Shown in pieces: positions 46,701 to 59,300 of a DNA stretch of 64,000 nucleotides. Each line of letters starts with the position of its first letter. The stretch's first letter is position 1. The notes below the pieces were generated by a model that was not told the origin of the DNA, did not search any database, and saw only the letters and a program-made list of their open reading frames with translations. This DNA is from Trichuris trichiura. Lineage: Eukaryota; Nematoda; Enoplea; Trichinellida; Trichuridae. Location of the stretch: assembly GCA_037903355.1 (NCBI GenBank), contig JBAJFE010000020.1, forward strand, positions 124,001-188,000, read 5' to 3'. The translations under genes were made by a program, and so were the position numbers.

Positions 46701-49041
46701 GTGTGAGATTTTTTTGACGGATAGATTAACGTCGGAGGATGATGTAATGGTAGTTCCTTTTGTCCTCAATGATTTTATGCGTTACTGCGCAGGAAATTCG
46801 TCACGATGCCGCGTACAAATTTACCTACCTTTCGTGCGTGATGCGAGAGAACGGTCAGACACCTTTTCGTTCCTGGCTTCGTTTTAAACCGCTGACAGAG
46901 TAAGTCCCGTTTTGATGCCCAGATGGTGTCTTAGATTTCTGCTTTATAATTTCTTTTGCTTCTCTACTTTTTAACTGCCTGAAATGTTTGCCAAGAAAGT
47001 GTAACATGCTATCCTGGCATCAATTCTTGTCCTAATTTTATTCAATTACTATACGCGAGCATACCTGTCCGTCCCCTTAAAGCAAATCTTATCCTGAACG
47101 ACCGTGATAAAATGACTTACACGAATTTTCTTACTCCCTCATGGATAGAAATCCAACATTATAGGCTGCTGCGTAACCAGTAACGCTAAGGTTAAGGGGT
47201 TTAGGCCATATAATCAAAAGTCGAAATAGTGAAGGTCTGAATATCGAATGTCAAAATATGACTGTGATCATCCGGTGTTTTGACGTTCTGACTTCCGACC
47301 TTCGATTTTATGGACTCCACCGAGAGTTAACAAAACGCACTCAACATCTTGTTCCTGAAATATTCAAATCATTGAGCTTTTAAAAGTTATAGTGTTATTT
47401 TCGATGGCGGAAGTGCTTCCGCCAGTGCGTAATGTACATCATCTTGGATAATCATTTTTAAACGTCCGTGATATTAATGCCCAACGTTAACTGTATCTAT
47501 TTGGTTTATGACAGCTTTGGCATTTCCATTTGCTGTCCCGTCATTTCCTTCCCGCTTATTCAGGACAAAAGCTTTCAAAAAAGAAATGATTATTTTCTCC
47601 TTTTTTTCCAAGCTGCAACATAACAGTTTTAGTGCGTCTGTAGCAGTACTTGCCGGAGTCGATGAGGACACGTCTGTTGGGCGCATTTGCTCCCTGTGGT
47701 ATGGTGACTTAGTGAAACATGACCGTTTGCCGGATTTGCTGCAAATAATTTGCCTTCGTTTGGTTGATCCGCAGAGTGCTCGAGTATCCGTCCAGTATCT
47801 CAGCGTGCAGCAGTGTGAACCAGATCAGAACTTGTACCAACTGGTGGTGGATTCCAATCAGTCCATTTTTCATAGCATCTCTCCATGTGGCTGTTGCTAT
47901 ACCGAACAATGGGCAAAAGACTTTCGTCGCAGAACGTTCTTGGGCACCCAGCAGCGCCTAAACAAGCCTATTCTAGACGAGCAGTTGACTGCCTGATGAT
48001 AATGCATCACAATTTAAACAAATGTTCTATTTTCAGAACTCGTGGTCACTTCCATCCCACGTCTCTTCAAGAGGCGTGCTGTTCCATTTGCCCTTTGGAT
48101 GAAAGCGAATGTATTCATTGTCTGGTGCTGCAGATGATGGCAGACGTCGTAGACAGCATAGCAAATGAAGTGGACAAAGAAATGAATGAGCAGATGATGA
48201 AACAGGTTGCATCTTTTGACCACTTGAAAAATTTGGATAGCGAACCCACCGAGGAGCTGTGCGGCGAATGTGCCAGTTCGTCATTTGCTACCGACTTAGA
48301 TTTTATTTATAATGCTGCTGAACATCCACCCGCTACCTCTGACGCTTATTGGTATCACCCGTTACATGCTCATTTGCTTATTTATCACGAGTTGTTTGAT
48401 ATGGGAAAAGTTGCTCATTGTTTTGAGCTTTTTATGAAAATGCTTCGTCATTCTCCTAGCTCTTTTGTACAGACGTTGCTCAGCACTCCGGTACATTCAA
48501 CTTCGATGGGCCGCTGTACAGATGGTGATTTATTGCTTCAATGTTTTAACATGCAGAAAGTTGCCGTACTGGCTAAGAATACAGCATGTTCCAGCCCTGT
48601 CAATGCAGCATCGGTAGGCCATGAACCTGATTGTTCGATGGATCGAACTTCTTGCCTTTACATTGATCTGGTGCTGACGCTGTCGCTTTATACGTTGCGT
48701 AGTTGTTTCACCAACAGTCCCACCGTAAGAATTAGTACAGTGGATTTAAAAATGTGTCGACAGCTTAGGCTTCATTGTCTTTCTTTTTTGTCTCGCTTTC
48801 TTGTTGCCATGTCGCAACTTGCTGCTGTGTCAGGCGACGCTTTATGCTTACACATAGCTGACGTGCTGGATCGACGAAAGTTTTCAAAATGTCTGCTGCA
48901 TCTACTGATGGCCGCCGTGATGGACATTGACAGTGTCATGTACCCGTCTGAATCAGAGAAATGCCAATCCACGGCCTGCAACCTGTCCGAATCGATTGTC
49001 AGGTTTAACTTGTGAGTTTTTTTGCATTTCTTCAAAAGCAT

Positions 49042-49088
<47 letters not shown>

Positions 49089-52000
49089 GTTTTCTCTGTT
49101 AACTGCTTGCGCCTCTTTTGATAATTAACTATTTACAGATTGCTGGGGGAGAATGACATTGAATTTTTCCATCTGTACCAGTGGAGACTATTGGAAGTTG
49201 TCGAAGCGTATCACGAATTAGAGTTCCTTATAAGACAGTCGATTAAAAATGCCGAAAGAGACCGTCTAGGCGTTGATGCGAAGGAACGACAAGCGCCGGT
49301 GCTGCCGTCGTTTCGGACAATTCACTTGCAGCAGTCGACTTGTTCAAGGAAGCTTTTCCTTATTGTTATTCTGAAAGCATTGAAAGCCGATTGTCGTTTT
49401 CACGAAATCTGGCTGCGGTCTGTTGTTAACAGCATGCCGTATTTGGGTAGCATACGTGCCACGGCAGTTGTTGGCGTGACTGAACAAGCGCTACGTAATG
49501 TCGAAGTCGCCTATCGTCATTTTGAAGACGGCTCAGCATCTGTGAAATACCCGGATAACTACGCTCCTCGTCTATTGGAGCTAGTAACGGCATTGTTGCG
49601 TCAGTGCCTTCTGGTTTCGCATGCAATACCTCCATTTTGGAAAAGAAAAGCTGAGTACAGCGATCTTCATTTGCTTGGTGAGAAGAAGATGGCTACAAGC
49701 GATATATTCGCCAATCTCTTACGAGCCTTCAACAACAGCGAAGAGGTAAGAGCTATTTGTAAAGCATTTCTATTATATGGTGTCTTGGTACGGGACAATA
49801 ATTTTTCATAATGAATTGACTTTAATTACAGAGTCCAAGTCCCGTCGAAAAGACGCTTATTTCTCCGGAGCTTTCGGGTCGAACGAGACCAGTCTTCAGC
49901 GGTTATAAGTTAGTTCAGACTTATAACCTATCCGCTGAAGACAGGTCTCGTTCGACCCGGAAGCTCCGGAGAAATAAACGTCTTTTCGACGGGACTTGGA
50001 CTCCGTAATTAAAGTCAATTCGGCATCCCTGTTAGCACTATATTCTATAGAAGAAAACGAACCATAATTGTCGTGAAGCCAGATCATCTGTCTTGTAAAA
50101 CTGCGCAATAGCTTTATATAACGCTAGGCTTTTTATTGTCTAACGTTACTTTATGCAAATGTTTTGACAGGATCGTTAACCCTTTCTTGCCCTTCTCTTA
50201 AGCCATTTACGTATCTGCGGAACTGCAATGATGTCGACTTATTTAAATGCGTGATGTCTTTGTTGAGAGTAACGTTTCCCCAAGCGAGTGTGTGATTGTC
50301 CTGCTTCCTCGCTCTTTTCCTTTAAAACAATGCGCTTAAAACACACCAATGGGAGTAGCACCTCGGCTACATGAGTGGATAACTTAATCAAAATACAAAT
50401 ATCATGGTCACTTTTTTCAGTTCGTTTTTCTAAAGTCTTTTTTTCTAATCTGTTCTGCTAAGTATATGAGTTTATCACTGATTTGAGGTGAGTTAAATTC
50501 GAATAGTCACATTTATTTGAAAAAGCTTGTTACGGGCTCTTGGTTTGCTGCAGTTGTACACTTCTTAGCTGCTATCTGCGGGTACTAATCTGATGTAAAG
50601 CAAGCCGTTGTATAGCAGCTCTAATGCACTCACAAGCCATAGCACGCAAACTTGACGCAGTTTATTCTACTTATCTTCACGGTCAATGTCTTTTTCATTT
50701 CTTATACGCATGTAATAAGGATTGAATAGTACTTCGTCGAAAATCATTATTTCAAATTCTGGGTCTTCGTTATTGCGGGCTAACAATATGATCCTTTGTA
50801 TCACACCATATTCGTCTGATATTAGTATTTGCACTGTTTCTCCATCTGCTTTGCTACCAATACTGGTGGAATTCGCCTACTGCCCTCTGTCAAGAAAGCT
50901 GCTAGCAGCCTTTGAAAGCACTCTTAATAGTTTTCTTGTAAAAGCGTATGACAGATCGCGCATTGTTCTTTTAGCGACAGTGAAAGGTGCACGGAAGCCT
51001 TTTTCAGTACGCAAGTGGCAGAGTTTAATTTCAGTCTCTCTTTACTAAATTTATTTTATTAAAAGTGCAACTTTAAATGGAAAGAATTTGGTCACCACGA
51101 ATTCGGCATTGTTGTTCGAAGATTTGCTGAGGGAGGCAAAAGGACGTCTTCTTGTACGAGTACTGCTTGCTTGTTTTTATCAGTCGGTTTTTCATGCTGC
51201 TTTACGTTAGGTATAAACGTCTTTCGCTCAACGTTGATTTCTGGTAAAACTAACCAAAGTACGACTTCTGAAATTTCAGTTGAGAACTAAACTGCAGGCA
51301 GCTACATTATCTTCTACGAAATGTGTTACGGATTAAGTCTAAGAGAAATGTTTTTTGAAAATTAAGAGATGATTCCCTCTGCTAGTTAGTTTTCCAATAT
51401 ATTCTCTCCAGAATCATCTGCTTCATTAACTTCATTATGTTAACATAGCTAACAATCAATTTACACAGGGCATATTGCACGGAATGAAAAAGTTCAATTT
51501 AATTGAAAAGGATCTTTAGTAGATTTGGTCGCGTTTAATACGCATAAGCATACGTAGCCGTAGTGCTAGTTCTTTCCGACGTTCATCGGCAATATAAAAA
51601 TTTTCACATGCAGTATTAAAGATATGCTCATAGTACTCCAGATAGTGTTGATTAAATTTTTAAGCACTGATTTTTTCAGGCGTTTGGGACGGATTCAGAC
51701 GTGACGGAAGAGCATGCAATTGATGATGTGATGCAGTCGTATGGTTTTGAAGTTCTTTCGTTTCTTCCAAGCATATTGTACACGGTGACGACGATTTCGA
51801 GGCTCGCCCGGAAACGCACAAGTGCAGTCGCTGCACTTGGCGCAATTGAGGTAAGCACGTCGTTTCTCGTTTGCCACTAAGCTGTTTGTTAATTTTTAGC
51901 AAGTTCCTAGGCTGATCGTTGAAATGCTGAGCCCTTTGTTGCTTGCTTACCCAACGCACGTGCTATCTTCTATGGCTATGGTTTGGTCGAAGTGCCGAGA

Positions 52001-55000
52001 CGGAGTACATGGCGCTCCGCTTACTATGTTGCCAATGTAGTTTCATCGTTTTAGACATCCTATTCAGAGTGTCAGCTTGAAGTAGTCCGTCTGCTAGGTC
52101 AAATCAAGGTGATGCCCTTGGAAAGGATCACGACCAATATACGCGAAACGCTGAAACGACCAGCCAACGTTTCGAACAGAGCTAAATTAGTACTGTCGTT
52201 CATATAATGTTTGAACGCGTGTTTACGCAATGATTTCAGGATTTAATTCCTTTTGAAATGTCGTTGTTGGAAATGACGCATTGCATGATCACATGTACAG
52301 CATACTCAGTATTGAAAACTTCCTATCATTCCCTTTGCTCATTGCTAGCCGATGCTCACACAACCTCGTTGTATCCGCAATCAAAGTTCATGTTATTCAG
52401 GTACGTCCTTCTCTGATAAATAAGTTAGCGAAACTGTCTGACCTTGTGTTACGACATGTAGTGTATCTTAGTCGTGATCCAGCAGTGTGCCCGTAAGGCA
52501 AAAAAAGGCTGAGAATGGCTTATTTTGAATTTTAAAGGAACGACCGTTTACTTGTATACAATCAGTAGCATTTTTGTTGTGTGAATTCAGGGCAATATGC
52601 CCAAACTTTTCCATTAAAGGACAACGAAAGCGAAGAAAACTGAAGTTGAGAAATAGTGATGAGGGAGAGCTTAGTTTCCCGAATAAGAAATGTTTAATTA
52701 ACGTAATTTAGGTGCTGGTTTGGCATTACCATCCTAGCTTAAGAAACACGACTTTAATGTCAACCTTTTTTCGCTTCTCAATCTTGGCTTTAGACGTACC
52801 TGTTCACTTCAGATGGTATGTTTTTTCTGCGTTACGATTACGTTGAGATACGCAACACCTATTTATCATACATGCTGTTTACTCACAGATATACCTGTCG
52901 CAAAAACAGTTTTTAGAAAATGGCTCAGCGGAGCGGCATAGTTCGAAAATTCTATTTATAGGCGAATAAACGTTATTTTATTTTAGGATTTTTGTCACAC
53001 TCGTCAATCGTATGAATGAGGACGACAAAGATATTCTTCCTGATTTGCAGGTTTGTTCTTTGTAGTGTAGAGGTTCCTTCTGCGTTTAACTTACAAATGA
53101 TAGGAAGACAATTCAGCGGTGATTATTTCTGCTTATATTTATTGCTGCTTTCGTCTCCCAGTTACTGACAAGTTACTTGCTGAGGTACCTCGCATACGTT
53201 CATGCCTTCGGGCAGCTCATTGCTTATTGGCTCCCACTTTCAACGAGCAGCAAGCAGATGGTTTTGCTAGTCTTTCAGTGATTATTACGTTTTTGTACTT
53301 CACGGCCAAACCACATTAGACTCGTTTTATTGAGTATGAGAATAATGGCGCACCTTTCAAGATACGTATGATCCTGACGATGCGTTCAGATGTATCCCGA
53401 AATTTCCGCCACACCTTTCCTACTCAGCAGAAAGGGTTGTAAAACGATTTGGCCATGAAGATTTAGGCTCGTTACACGACAACCCTTATGTTTCACTTCA
53501 CGCCTAATATATTTTACATTTCACACTGCTTACGAAGCGTTTTTTCCCTCTGACAATTAAGAATCAGTGCAACTGAAGAGTGCAAGATTGATGTTGGACA
53601 GATTGCGTAAAACTTACCGCGGCGTATTAATACGTTGATTCCCAAAGCTCTTTTGCCGTATTAAAAATAGAGGTGTAATTAGGGCCCCTTTATAAGTTTA
53701 ATGGTTTTTATTCTTCAATCAGAAACACTGTGGACGGGAATTAGCCCGTTTCATTGATAAAAGACAATAGTCAAACTTTTATCAACTTACCAAACAACAG
53801 CTACAGATATTATCCATTGTTTGAGCATCATTTCTTTGGTAAAGGATCGGCGCGGTACGGTCGCTTTTAGGAAACAGTTATTTTGCTTGTGTGACCTTCG
53901 TTCCGTAGCTGGTAGCAGTGCTCATAAGTTTAAGAAAGGTGTAGTACCTACGCGACGAACTGATCGCCAGTTATCAACATTGGTCATATGTGACGTCATG
54001 AATGGAACTTCCAGAATTAAAATATTCCCGCGTGCATGTCTGTAGACTCACATGTAAATGAAGCGACGACAACTGGGCAACGTTCTGTTGATTGGCTCAT
54101 TCGTCTGTTCGTAGACTATTCGCTCTTTAGTTCAATGTCAGTGAGATTAATCAGTTTCAACGAAACAGCGAAATCGTTATACACTTAATGAACATGACTA
54201 ACACTTACAGGATTTGTGCACAAAACTTGTCAGCTCACTGATTGGAATCATAGGCTGGCAGCTGGCGCAACCATACTGGTTAAAAAGGACTCTTGTATTG
54301 AAGCCACAACTGGAGAAGGGTATATCGCGCATGTTTGCATTTGCGAAATTGAAAGTTTGAAAATCGTAGAAGTTTCATCCAGTGATACGAAAGCGTCCTC
54401 GCTGAACGATATCACTTTGCTGTTTGCCGAGGACGACATGAAAAGGGATACACGGTGCAGCCAGCAAGCGCTCTCGCTGCTGTCAGAAGTTTGTCCTTTA
54501 GCATTTTTGGTGGCGTATGGAAATTTTTTTTGCACTGTTCAGCACTGCTTTGATATCTTCGACCGCCTGTACAAAGGGGACGATAAGGACAAAGTGGTTC
54601 AGCTGTTGCAATCGCTGTGGACGAATCTGCAGCCCTTTCTGCGAGTCCACAGCGTCAGAAATGCTTCGAATTTTCGACAAGTCAGTTTCTTGCTTTCCCG
54701 GTTGACCATCCTACCGCTGGTTAAAACCCAATGGCGAAAAGCGCTTCTTGATCTGCTCGTGGAGTCGTCTTTTTTTCGAATGGACGAACAATGTCTATCA
54801 ATATGGGCTACAATTATTGGAAATCTTCTTCTTCAGGAGCGAGCATTATTTCGAGAAATTCTCTGTTAGTCAAATTATCGTCTGCATTGATGAAACAATA
54901 GACTTTTAGCCAAACTAAGTCCTTCGCCCAGTCTTCTCACTTCAAAAGAGCAAGAATACGAGATGCGCGCTTCATCGCTCAGGAAGATAAGCTTTTTGTT

Positions 55001-55908
55001 GATTAGCAGTTCATGTGATCATCATATGGCGAATCTGCAAGACATTCAAGGTCTGTGGATAATTAACTGAAGCTATATTACAAACGAATTGTATTTTTAC
55101 AGAACGTGTGACCGAGAATCTACGCCTTTCTCATATCCCACACGTTTATACGGCTGTGTTCATATGTTTTCGATCGCTTCTGTTGCGCATGTCCACCCAA
55201 TATCTTCTGTCTTTCTGGCCAGTATTAATCGCTGAATTGGTACATGTGCTTACTCAGCTAGAACAGCATTTGTCAGGAGAATTCTTGCTAACCGACGATT
55301 ACAAGTGAGTATGACGTGCGGCTATGTAGTAGGGTGTTTAAACAGTTTGTTCGCTGATATGTAGATGTGCTCGCGAGGACCAATGGCTTGACTTGTACTT
55401 GGCAGCCAGTAAACTACTTGGTGCGTTGTACCTGTTTCCCGTGGACAAACTGGGCCAATTTCAACTGTACTCCGTCGAGAAGCGGATACTCCTTCATTGT
55501 TTCGAATTCTCCCTACTTGCAGGTACAACTGGACATTCTACGACAGCAAGGTGGGTCAGCATAGCAACGTCGACGTGAAGCACCGGTACATTCCGTGGGC
55601 GATTCGAATAAACAACGCACTACAGACGACGGTGCGGTGTTTACGCAGTTTCTGTACGCTACCGTAAGTTTATTCACTTTTGCCTTGTAGCAAAAAGCCG
55701 GCAAGCAAAGCTGTCAAGCGGATCTGAATTGTCTGAAACGTTTTATGGAAAAACCACGGCTGTCCTCTGTGAACGAACTGATTGACTTGTACTGTCCCTT
55801 GTGCACATTGGACCAATTGAATCTCCCGAACAGTGGACGTGCGGATGAAATGCTTGACCTTATCTACTCTTCCATATTATGCGATCTAGCGGATGGTTGG
55901 GGCTGACG
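40751..55908 (+). CDS. pad-1: DOP1 / PAD-1 (Dopey) homologue, many exons
   Basis: A Golgi/endosome traffic protein that works with MON2 and a P4-ATPase flippase. Exon 1 (40751-40919) reads KYKAFENAVDKCLKGFELST then EWADLIAAL. Later exons include 40951-41317 (SKRLSQCLHPSLPFGVHLKA, LPALEEGSEFYD), 41368-41557 (PIEDQLYLIGTDMNVM), 43499-43822 (RRDLSLNRRLFTWLGARMG), 43879-44199, 44293-44448 and 44510 on (SSGWFDLINKFDK). The middle is less certain (46.3-47.0 kb). Then 47.6-49.0 kb (LVDPQSARVSVQYL), 49139-49745, 51680-51850, 51900 on, and 54.2 kb (DLCTKLVSSLIGIIGWQLAQ). 54910-55050 joins 55103-55304 in frame as DIQERVTENLR, followed by LYLAASKLLGALYLFPVDK, with the end near 55908. Length and order fit the family. 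Some mid-gene junctions are unresolved. Confidence 0.92.
41558..43498 (+). other. Large DOP1 intron
   Basis: A 1.94-kb intron between MNVM (GTGAGT) and VRSLCHIADD (TTTCAACAG|GTTCGC), joined in phase 0. No gene or clear repeat is recognised inside. The neighbouring introns are 50-90 bp, so this one is unusually long. Confidence 0.65.
44740..45003. repeat. FB-5 inverted repeat in a DOP1 intron
   Basis: Ends GTCAAAATCTCGGATGG and, read inward from the other side, GTCAAAATCCCGAGTC. Inner arms are GCAATGCTGCATTGGCAT (44799) and the complement near 44925-44943, with ATAAGGAATGTGTTTGAG pairing with CTCAAATGCATTCCTTAT. Its centre is about 44871. The left end has tandem 17-nt units of the GGTCAAAATC type. 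TTGGTTGGTACGCGG lies immediately outside the left end only. Confidence 0.65.
47195..47330. repeat. Weak inverted repeat in a DOP1 intron
   Basis: CCATATAATCAAAAGTCG on the left pairs imperfectly with the complement CCATAAAATCGAAGGTCG on the right. A degenerate GTC(A/G)AAAT unit recurs in between, resembling the internal units of FB-5. It is probably a decayed MITE. Confidence 0.35.
49045..49092. repeat. (TA)n / (CATA)n microsatellite
   Basis: A simple repeat, ATACATACATA followed by about 20 TA units, in the short DOP1 intron between 49015 and 49138. Confidence 0.95.
49777..50021 (+). mobile_element. FB-2 hairpin element, full copy
   Basis: A near-perfect palindrome at 49813-50021 (arms about 100 bp, starting GAATTGACTTTAATTAC and GAGTCCAAGTCCCGTCG, loop near 49917) is preceded on the left only by a leader, TGGTGTCTTGGTACGGGACA then ATAATTTTTCATA. 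The same leader and arm occur in the half copy at 21611-21762. It lies in a DOP1 intron, 30 bp after a splice donor (49746). I could not identify a clean target duplication. Confidence 0.8.
50030..51670 (+). other. Long DOP1 intron
   Basis: A stretch between the FB-2 element and the exon at 51680. A plus-strand frame at 50722-51048 (PSALLPILVEFAYCPLSRK, then FESTLNSFLVKAYDRSRIV) is Leu/Ser-rich and could include an unplaced exon, but no homologous DOP1 block is evident. Confidence 0.4.
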
Positions 55909-56142
55909 CCTGCGTATTTTGCCATTATTCGCGGCATGCACATTCAACGGAAGTTGTCTTAAGAGGACATCAATGTGTTCAAGCATTCGAAAGAGTTGGA
56001 CGGTTGCGCCTGACAACTATTACGGTCTTGTGTTGAGTAAACGAGTTTTACACTTATTGCGGCAAGACTATTTACCAGTGAGGTAAACTTGCTGCCGTTC
56101 CCACGTGTCCCTAAAATGTAAAATGCTAACAAGTTTCCATCG

Positions 56143-56280
56143 TAAAACGTTGTATTGTATGGTTTTCTCGTCCGTCATTCAATTTTAACCAACCGAAGCT
56201 GTCAGTTGTCTCCGTCACCCGCTCTTAAAGTTGAATGATGAACGAGAAAACCGTACAATAAAACGTTTTACTACGAAAAC
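56143..56280. repeat. FB-4 inverted repeat between convergent DOP1 and ZW10
   Basis: The left arm GTAAAACGTTGTATTGTATG and GTTTTCTCGTCCGTCATTCAA pairs with a right arm whose complement reads GTAAAACGTTTTATTGTACG and GTTTTCTCGTTCATCATTCAA. Arms are about 52 bp with a loop of about 30 bp. It is non-coding and lies about 45 bp downstream of the ZW10 stop. Confidence 0.75.
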
Positions 56281-56324
56281 CTTTGGACCTGTTAAAAAAG
56301 AGTTTAGTTTTCTTTTTGTGAAGT

Positions 56325-59300
56325 TTACTCAACCGTTCGCGTGAGCTTGGAAAGCACAGCGGCACGTTGCTCCGTATTTTGAAATATTGCACGAATCAGC
56401 TTCCTCAGTTCATCAGGAGTAAAGCAGCTAGCCAGCGGACCATTGCCAGCGTTCCACCGTTCTTCAATTCCCTTCAAGTTGTTTTCCAATACAAAAATCA
56501 ACTCTTTCATACGTCGCCACGTGTGACAGTATGCTTCGGGACGGGGTGGCTTTTCACTCTGAAAACATTCGTTTGCTTAAACAATTAACAAGCATGGTAT
56601 AAGGATGATGTCAGCGTGTCTTAATAATGACGAAAACTGGTCTGTTTTAGAAGGGTGCTTTGTTAGTTCAACCGCTGACGGCAGGTAGTAACCATGTACT
56701 ACCCGACACTTCCGGTGTTTTCTAGTCTTTTTTTACGTGATTGACGAGATCTATTTCGTGAGAGTTTACGGTCTCGTAAAGAAAATCTATGTTAAGTGAG
56801 CTTTATTTTTTAAAAACGGAGCTTTTGGGACCACTCCATTTCCTTCGTCGGCATTCAGAATCCATTATTGCGGAAAGGGATCAAGTCAGCATGATGTGAC
56901 ATGTTAAGGTGACAGGATTTGACTTTAAACGTTAAATCCTTGAATAAGGGGGCTTTTTTCAAGTTTTGACGATTGAGGAGAAATATATTAAACGTGAAGT
57001 GGAATCAGAATAAAGCGAAACTGTTTACCTTAAAGCGTAATGTCATAGAAGAAGCTTTCCGCTGACAAAATTAAAATAGGCTTCCCAGACCGGGCCCAGT
57101 ATAGCCGACAACCGTGACAGAGGCGTACAAATTAACAACAGTCGCATACGGATCATTGAAAAAACTGTTGAAAACTACATACTTAATTACAACCCTATCG
57201 GTAAGCTTTGTTAGTGTAATTTCATTTCTTTAACTCAATTTAAATCGTTTTGTTTTAATTTAACACTTCTGTCTATTTTCAGTTTCATTTTTGCACTGCG
57301 GTTTGTTATTATTATTTATGACGAGATAGACTTTTCCAAAACACTCCTCTGAAGGTCAACTACTTACGGTGAATAGAAATTCGACGTCTGCCATCAGCGC
57401 CGTTAGTGAGTCATCTAGTCCATTCGCTTCTTTGCTTGTAATATCTTCAAGAGAGAGCACGTTCAAAATAACTGCAGTGAACAGGCTATCAACCAGGCGC
57501 CCGTAGGAAACTCTCATCACATGACCAGGCAGCAATGTTTTCCATTCACTGTGTACGCATAATAGCTGTTTCAGACACAGTTTAATCTTTTCATGGCATA
57601 TATTCGATCTTCCACCTATGGTGGCCTTGGCAAAACCTGCAATGCAAACTGTCCTCGATTCAGACGCGTAATGCTTTACACGAAAGTCGTACCACTAGCC
57701 AATTTCAAATCGTGAACCAGTTGCGTGGACTGGCATTCCAAAAATGCATTCAAGTAAGTGACAGCAAGGTGCCTCAGCTTCTTTGCTACGTCCAGATACG
57801 TAAAGCCGAACAAACACGGCGAACAATGGAGCGCAACAGCTAACTTTTGTTCCACGTCAATGTTCCATTCCAACAAACTGCGCGCCAGAAAGCACATATT
57901 GTTGAAGCTAAGTGCTAGGCGACAACTCGACAAGTTAAAATATTCTCATTACAACATAGGCAAAGCTACCTGTGACGTATGCAGATTGGGAAGCTTCTTT
58001 CAAATGGTTTTTGCCCAGAACAATGGCAAGCCATGCAGCCGTTCTGGATACTTCAAAGTAGCGGATAGCTAGTGCCTGACTCTTAGTTCTGAAAGCCTTA
58101 CGAAGCGTAGATTCAATTCGTTCAACGTAGTCGACTATCCATGAGCTGAAAGTTTTCAGTAACACATTTCAATTCGAACAACTTTAGGAAAAACTAGAAC
58201 AAACTTATCTAGTATTGCAGGACTATTTTTCTAACCTTATGCATCCGCAAGCCATAATCGAGATTATCTTAGTACAGGTAAGTAGGTTTAGACTCAAACT
58301 TTTAAGTATAAAGAAATAACTGTTCGAGCTAACGGTTTGACATTTCAATCGATGAAGCGCCTGATCAAATTGACCTCATCAACCTGACTTATCCAAATTG
58401 GGTTTAAGTCAACATGACCTAGAAGCAATTAGTCCCGCTGACATCCCTGCACTCAATTATACAATTTTTCTGGTGTAAATTCACTATACGTGCTACGTAA
58501 AAGGTATGCGTAGTAAAGACAGAGCTGGCACGTATGTATGCCATATGCTGCATGCGCGCAGTACATGCTGCTTACACTTACGAGATTTTTTGCTCTCCAA
58601 AGTTTCTACAACATATGCTTAATATTGAAGTTGTATACTGTATGCAAACAAGGTACTCGTGGAACGCGGGGCATTCACGTAGCACACTTTGTCTATAAGC
58701 AGAATACCCGCGAAACCCACGGTTTCTATTGCGTCATGTAGTAGTTATGCTGTATATACTTGCTTACGAGGAATATTTACGTCATATGTGGCTTTTGTGT
58801 AACACAAATCGCTTATAACTGGAGTAGTTACAGCGTAAGTGGTTTCTGCGGCATAGATAGATAGATAGCTACAATGTATGTAACTGTATGCATGGATAAT
58901 TTATGACACGTAAGTGGCTTAAACTGCGTATACTGAAGATATTTATTGATACCTATCTCCTCCACGGTATACGTGTAGTACCTATGTCGGGAAATACTTG
59001 CACAATGGAAATACAGAGCGTATATATGGCATACACTCAGTTTACATTACTTATGAATAGTATATTCGTGATATACACGGTTTACAGACTCACGTATAGT
59101 ATCTATGGCGTATATACTTGCCTACAGGACATATTTTTGCCATATAGGGCACGTGTGCGATATAAATTGTTTTCATATAGGATATCTGTCACACGCCGGA
59201 TCCGCAGGAACGCCTGTAGTGTCAGGGGGGCATACTGTTGTCCAGAGCGAATATTTACGGCGCGTATACAATACGCGTGGTATACACTACTTACTAAGAA

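Noticed and set aside
49045..49092. (TA)n as a replication origin or regulatory element
   Set aside because: It is a simple microsatellite in a short intron; nothing else supports a function.
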